DNA of 64,000 nt, taken from Bradyrhizobium sp. CSS354. Its GTDB lineage: Bacteria > Pseudomonadota > Alphaproteobacteria > Rhizobiales > Xanthobacteraceae. How positions within the stretch are numbered: the first letter of the stretch is position 1; each line of letters starts with the position of its first letter. The DNA lies in contig NZ_JAACFU010000001.1 in the NCBI RefSeq assembly GCF_029051725.1, forward strand, positions 558,001 to 622,000, in the 5' to 3' direction. The position numbers were made by a program, and so were the translations under genes. Under the pieces are notes generated by a model. The model ran no database searches and was not told the origin of the DNA. It saw only the letters and a list, made by a program, of their open reading frames with translations. Positions 62,364 to 64,000 of this stretch are shown one piece after another.

Positions 62364-63176
62364 TCACCCAATCACGGCGCGCGCGGCATCCAGCAGCGCC
62401 GCCTTGACATCGGAATCGTCGGTCAGCGGCTCGATCATGCCGGCGAGCACCGCATCGGCGATCGAGACTCCCGCCGCAATCAAGGTCGCGCAATACACCA
62501 CGAGGCGGGTCGAGACGCCCTCCTCCAGATCATGCCCCTTCAGCGCCCGCAGACGCCCGGCAAGCGCGACCAGCGGCCGTACGCGATCCGGCGGCAGCCC
62601 ACTCTCGGCCGACACCACCGCAATCTCCTGCTCGGCCGGCAGGAAGCCGAACTCGATGGCGACGAAGCGCTGCCGCGTCGAGGGCTTCAGCGCCTTGAGC
62701 AGGGTCTGGTAACCGGGATTGTAGGAGACAACGAGCATGAAGCTCGCGGGAGCAACGAGCTCCTCGCCGGTTCGCTCCAGCGGCAGGATACGGCGGTCAT
62801 CGGTGAGCGGATGCAGCACGACGGTGACGTCCTTGCGGGCTTCCACCACCTCGTCGAGATAGCAGATGCCGCCCTCGCGGACCGCGCGTGTCAACGGACC
62901 GTCGGTCCACACGGTGTCGCCGCCTCTCAGCAGATAGCGCCCCGTGAGATCCGCGGCGGTGAGATCGTCGTGGCAGGCGACGGTGTGCAGCGGCAAGCCC
63001 AGCCGCGCCGCCATATGCGCGACGAAACGCGTCTTGCCGCAACCGGTCGGCCCCTTCAGCAGAACCGGAAGCCGGTGCCGCCAGGCATGCTCGAACAGCG
63101 CGCATTCGTTGCCGCTTGCGACATAGGCCGGTAGCGCGGGTGCCGGCGCGGCGAAGGCGTGAAGGGCTGCTTTCAT
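62364..63176 (-). CDS. norQ: Nitric oxide reductase activation AAA+ ATPase NorQ
   Basis: 270-residue MoxR-type AAA+ ATPase that works with NorD to insert the iron cofactor into nitric oxide reductase. Walker A GPTGCGKT is at residues 42-49, Walker B GICYLDEVVEA near 105, and sensor motif VVSYNPGYQ near 150. It resembles CobS, but gene order with norB and norD fixes the assignment. It follows norB after a 59-base gap that holds a strong hairpin. Confidence 0.94.
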   Translation of the reverse strand: MKAALHAFAAPAPALPAYVASGNECALFEHAWRHRLPVLLKGPTGCGKTRFVAHMAARLGLPLHTVACHDDLTAADLTGRYLLRGGDTVWTDGPLTRAVREGGICYLDEVVEARKDVTVVLHPLTDDRRILPLERTGEELVAPASFMLVVSYNPGYQTLLKALKPSTRQRFVAIEFGFLPAEQEIAVVSAESGLPPDRVRPLVALAGRLRALKGHDLEEGVSTRLVVYCATLIAAGVSIADAVLAGMIEPLTDDSDVKAALLDAARAVIG

Positions 63177-63200
63177 GATCTCTCTCCGTAGATTTCTGAA

Positions 63201-63230
63201 GCGGCGGCCGCGATGAAACGCGGCCGCCGT
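63201..63230. promoter_or_regulatory. Intercistronic hairpin between norB and norQ
   Basis: CGGCGGCCGCG (63202-63212) pairs perfectly with CGCGGCCGCCG (63219-63229) around a six-base loop. The 11-pair GC-rich stem lies just after the norB stop. There is no T-run, so it more likely stabilises norCB mRNA or lowers norQD expression than ends the transcript. Confidence 0.5.
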
Positions 63231-63235
63231 CACGC

Positions 63236-64000
63236 TTACTCGGCCGGCTGCAGCGCGGCGGGAATGGTCGCCTGCTTTTCGCGGCCGGGCACCAGCACCG
63301 CCCAGACGAACATCAGCGCCGAGATGGCGACGAACACGCCGGAGCCGAGCCGCACCCAGTAGAAGAAGGCGAGCTGGTCCTGCACGTCCATGTAGCCCTG
63401 GCCGAGCACGCGCTGGAGATGGACCTGGATCACGCCGGCAAAGGTCAGCGCGAACGTCATGGTCATCATGGCCGTGCACATGATCCAGAAGCTCGTCATG
63501 CTGAGCCACTGGTTATAGGGCGCGCGTCCCTTGATCTGCGGGATGGCGTAGGCCATCACGGCAAGATTGAGCATCACATAGGCGCCGAAGAAGGCGAGAT
63601 GGCCGTGCGCAGCGGTGACCTGGGTGCCGTGGGTGTAGTAGTTCACCGAGGACAGCGTGTGCAGGAAACCCCAGACGCCGGCGCCCAGGAACGCCATCAC
63701 CGAACAGCCGACCGACCACAGCAGCGCGGCGCGGTTCGGATGCTTGCGGCCGGCCTTCCAGGTCATCTGCACCGTGAAGATCACCATCGTGAAGAACGGC
63801 GCGACCTCGAGCGTCGAGAACAGCGAGCCGATCCACTGCCAGTAGCCGGGCGCGCCGATCCAGTAGAAATGGTGGCCGGTGCCGAGAATCCCCGAGAATA
63901 GCGCAAGGCCGATGATGACGTAGAGCCACTTCTCGACCACCTCGCGGTCGATGCCATTGAGCTTGATCATGAGATAGGCGAGCACGGAAGCCATGACCAG
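63236..64000 (-). CDS. norB: Nitric oxide reductase large subunit NorB, 5' part outside window
   Basis: C-terminal part (about 255 residues) of the membrane catalytic subunit that reduces nitric oxide to nitrous oxide. Visible family features are the di-histidine GTGHHFYWIG (non-haem iron ligands), THGTQVTAAHGHLAFFG (haem ligand histidines) and several membrane segments. Full-length NorB is about 450 residues, so the gene continues past the right edge. An internal ATG at 63994 is not the start. Confidence 0.94.
   Translation of the reverse strand: MVMASVLAYLMIKLNGIDREVVEKWLYVIIGLALFSGILGTGHHFYWIGAPGYWQWIGSLFSTLEVAPFFTMVIFTVQMTWKAGRKHPNRAALLWSVGCSVMAFLGAGVWGFLHTLSSVNYYTHGTQVTAAHGHLAFFGAYVMLNLAVMAYAIPQIKGRAPYNQWLSMTSFWIMCTAMMTMTFALTFAGVIQVHLQRVLGQGYMDVQDQLAFFYWVRLGSGVFVAISALMFVWAVLVPGREKQATIPAALQPAE

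Noticed and set aside
60437..63176. AAA+ and VWA gene pair that could be read as CobS and CobT
   Set aside because: The order norB-norQ-norD, the protein lengths and the NorD N-terminus fit nitric oxide reductase activation; no CobT features were seen.

Overview
The window reads as high-GC alphaproteobacterial chromosome, most like Bradyrhizobium or a close relative. The evidence is the aerobic-type (CobG/CobN) cobalamin pathway, a norB-norQ-norD denitrification locus, many overlapping start/stop junctions, and small palindromic intergenic elements of the kind common in Bradyrhizobium and Rhodopseudomonas. No tRNA, rRNA, CRISPR array, transposase or prophage gene was seen. This assignment comes from reading the sequence; no database search was run.

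Region 1 (1-14.9 kb) is a nearly complete block of cobalamin genes. A cobalamin riboswitch at 8580-8772 heads a minus-strand operon: DUF1636, cobW, cobN, cobG, cobH, cobI, cobJ. Divergent from it, cobO and cobQ run on the plus strand. A minus-strand cobC/cbiB(cobD) pair and a plus-strand cobP(cobU), cobV(cobS), bluB group follow. cobK enters from the left edge and is cut by the window. Together these cover corrin-ring methylation and contraction, cobalt insertion (large subunit only), adenosylation, amidation, aminopropanol arm attachment, and lower-ligand synthesis and joining.

Region 2 (14.9-33.8 kb) is a two-partner secretion operon on the minus strand. It encodes a small exported protein of unknown function, a giant filamentous-haemagglutinin-like exoprotein of 5,441 residues, and its TpsB/FhaC-type outer-membrane transporter.

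Region 3 (34-42.4 kb) starts with a Tat-type substrate-binding protein overlapping a hybrid sensor kinase; no permease or ATPase accompanies the pair. It continues with a secreted alpha/beta hydrolase, a LysR regulator divergent from a glyoxalase-fold dioxygenase/esterase pair resembling MhqO/MhqD, and a CorA-like metal transporter.

Region 4 (42.7-50.8 kb) holds an amidase and a complete peptide/nickel-type ABC importer in the order permease, permease, ATPase, ATPase, binding protein. A LysR regulator is divergent from the amidase. A 127-bp palindromic element lies between amidase and first permease, inside a duplication of that permease's start codon.

Region 5 (50.8-60.4 kb) is a sugar-alcohol uptake and catabolism locus: HAD phosphatase, SorC-family regulator, binding protein, two permeases, ATPase, short-chain dehydrogenase, FGGY kinase and PfkB kinase. 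Two near-identical 25-bp dyads, one before each probable transcript, look like the SorC operators. Region 6 (60.4-64 kb) carries norD, norQ and the 3' part of norB.
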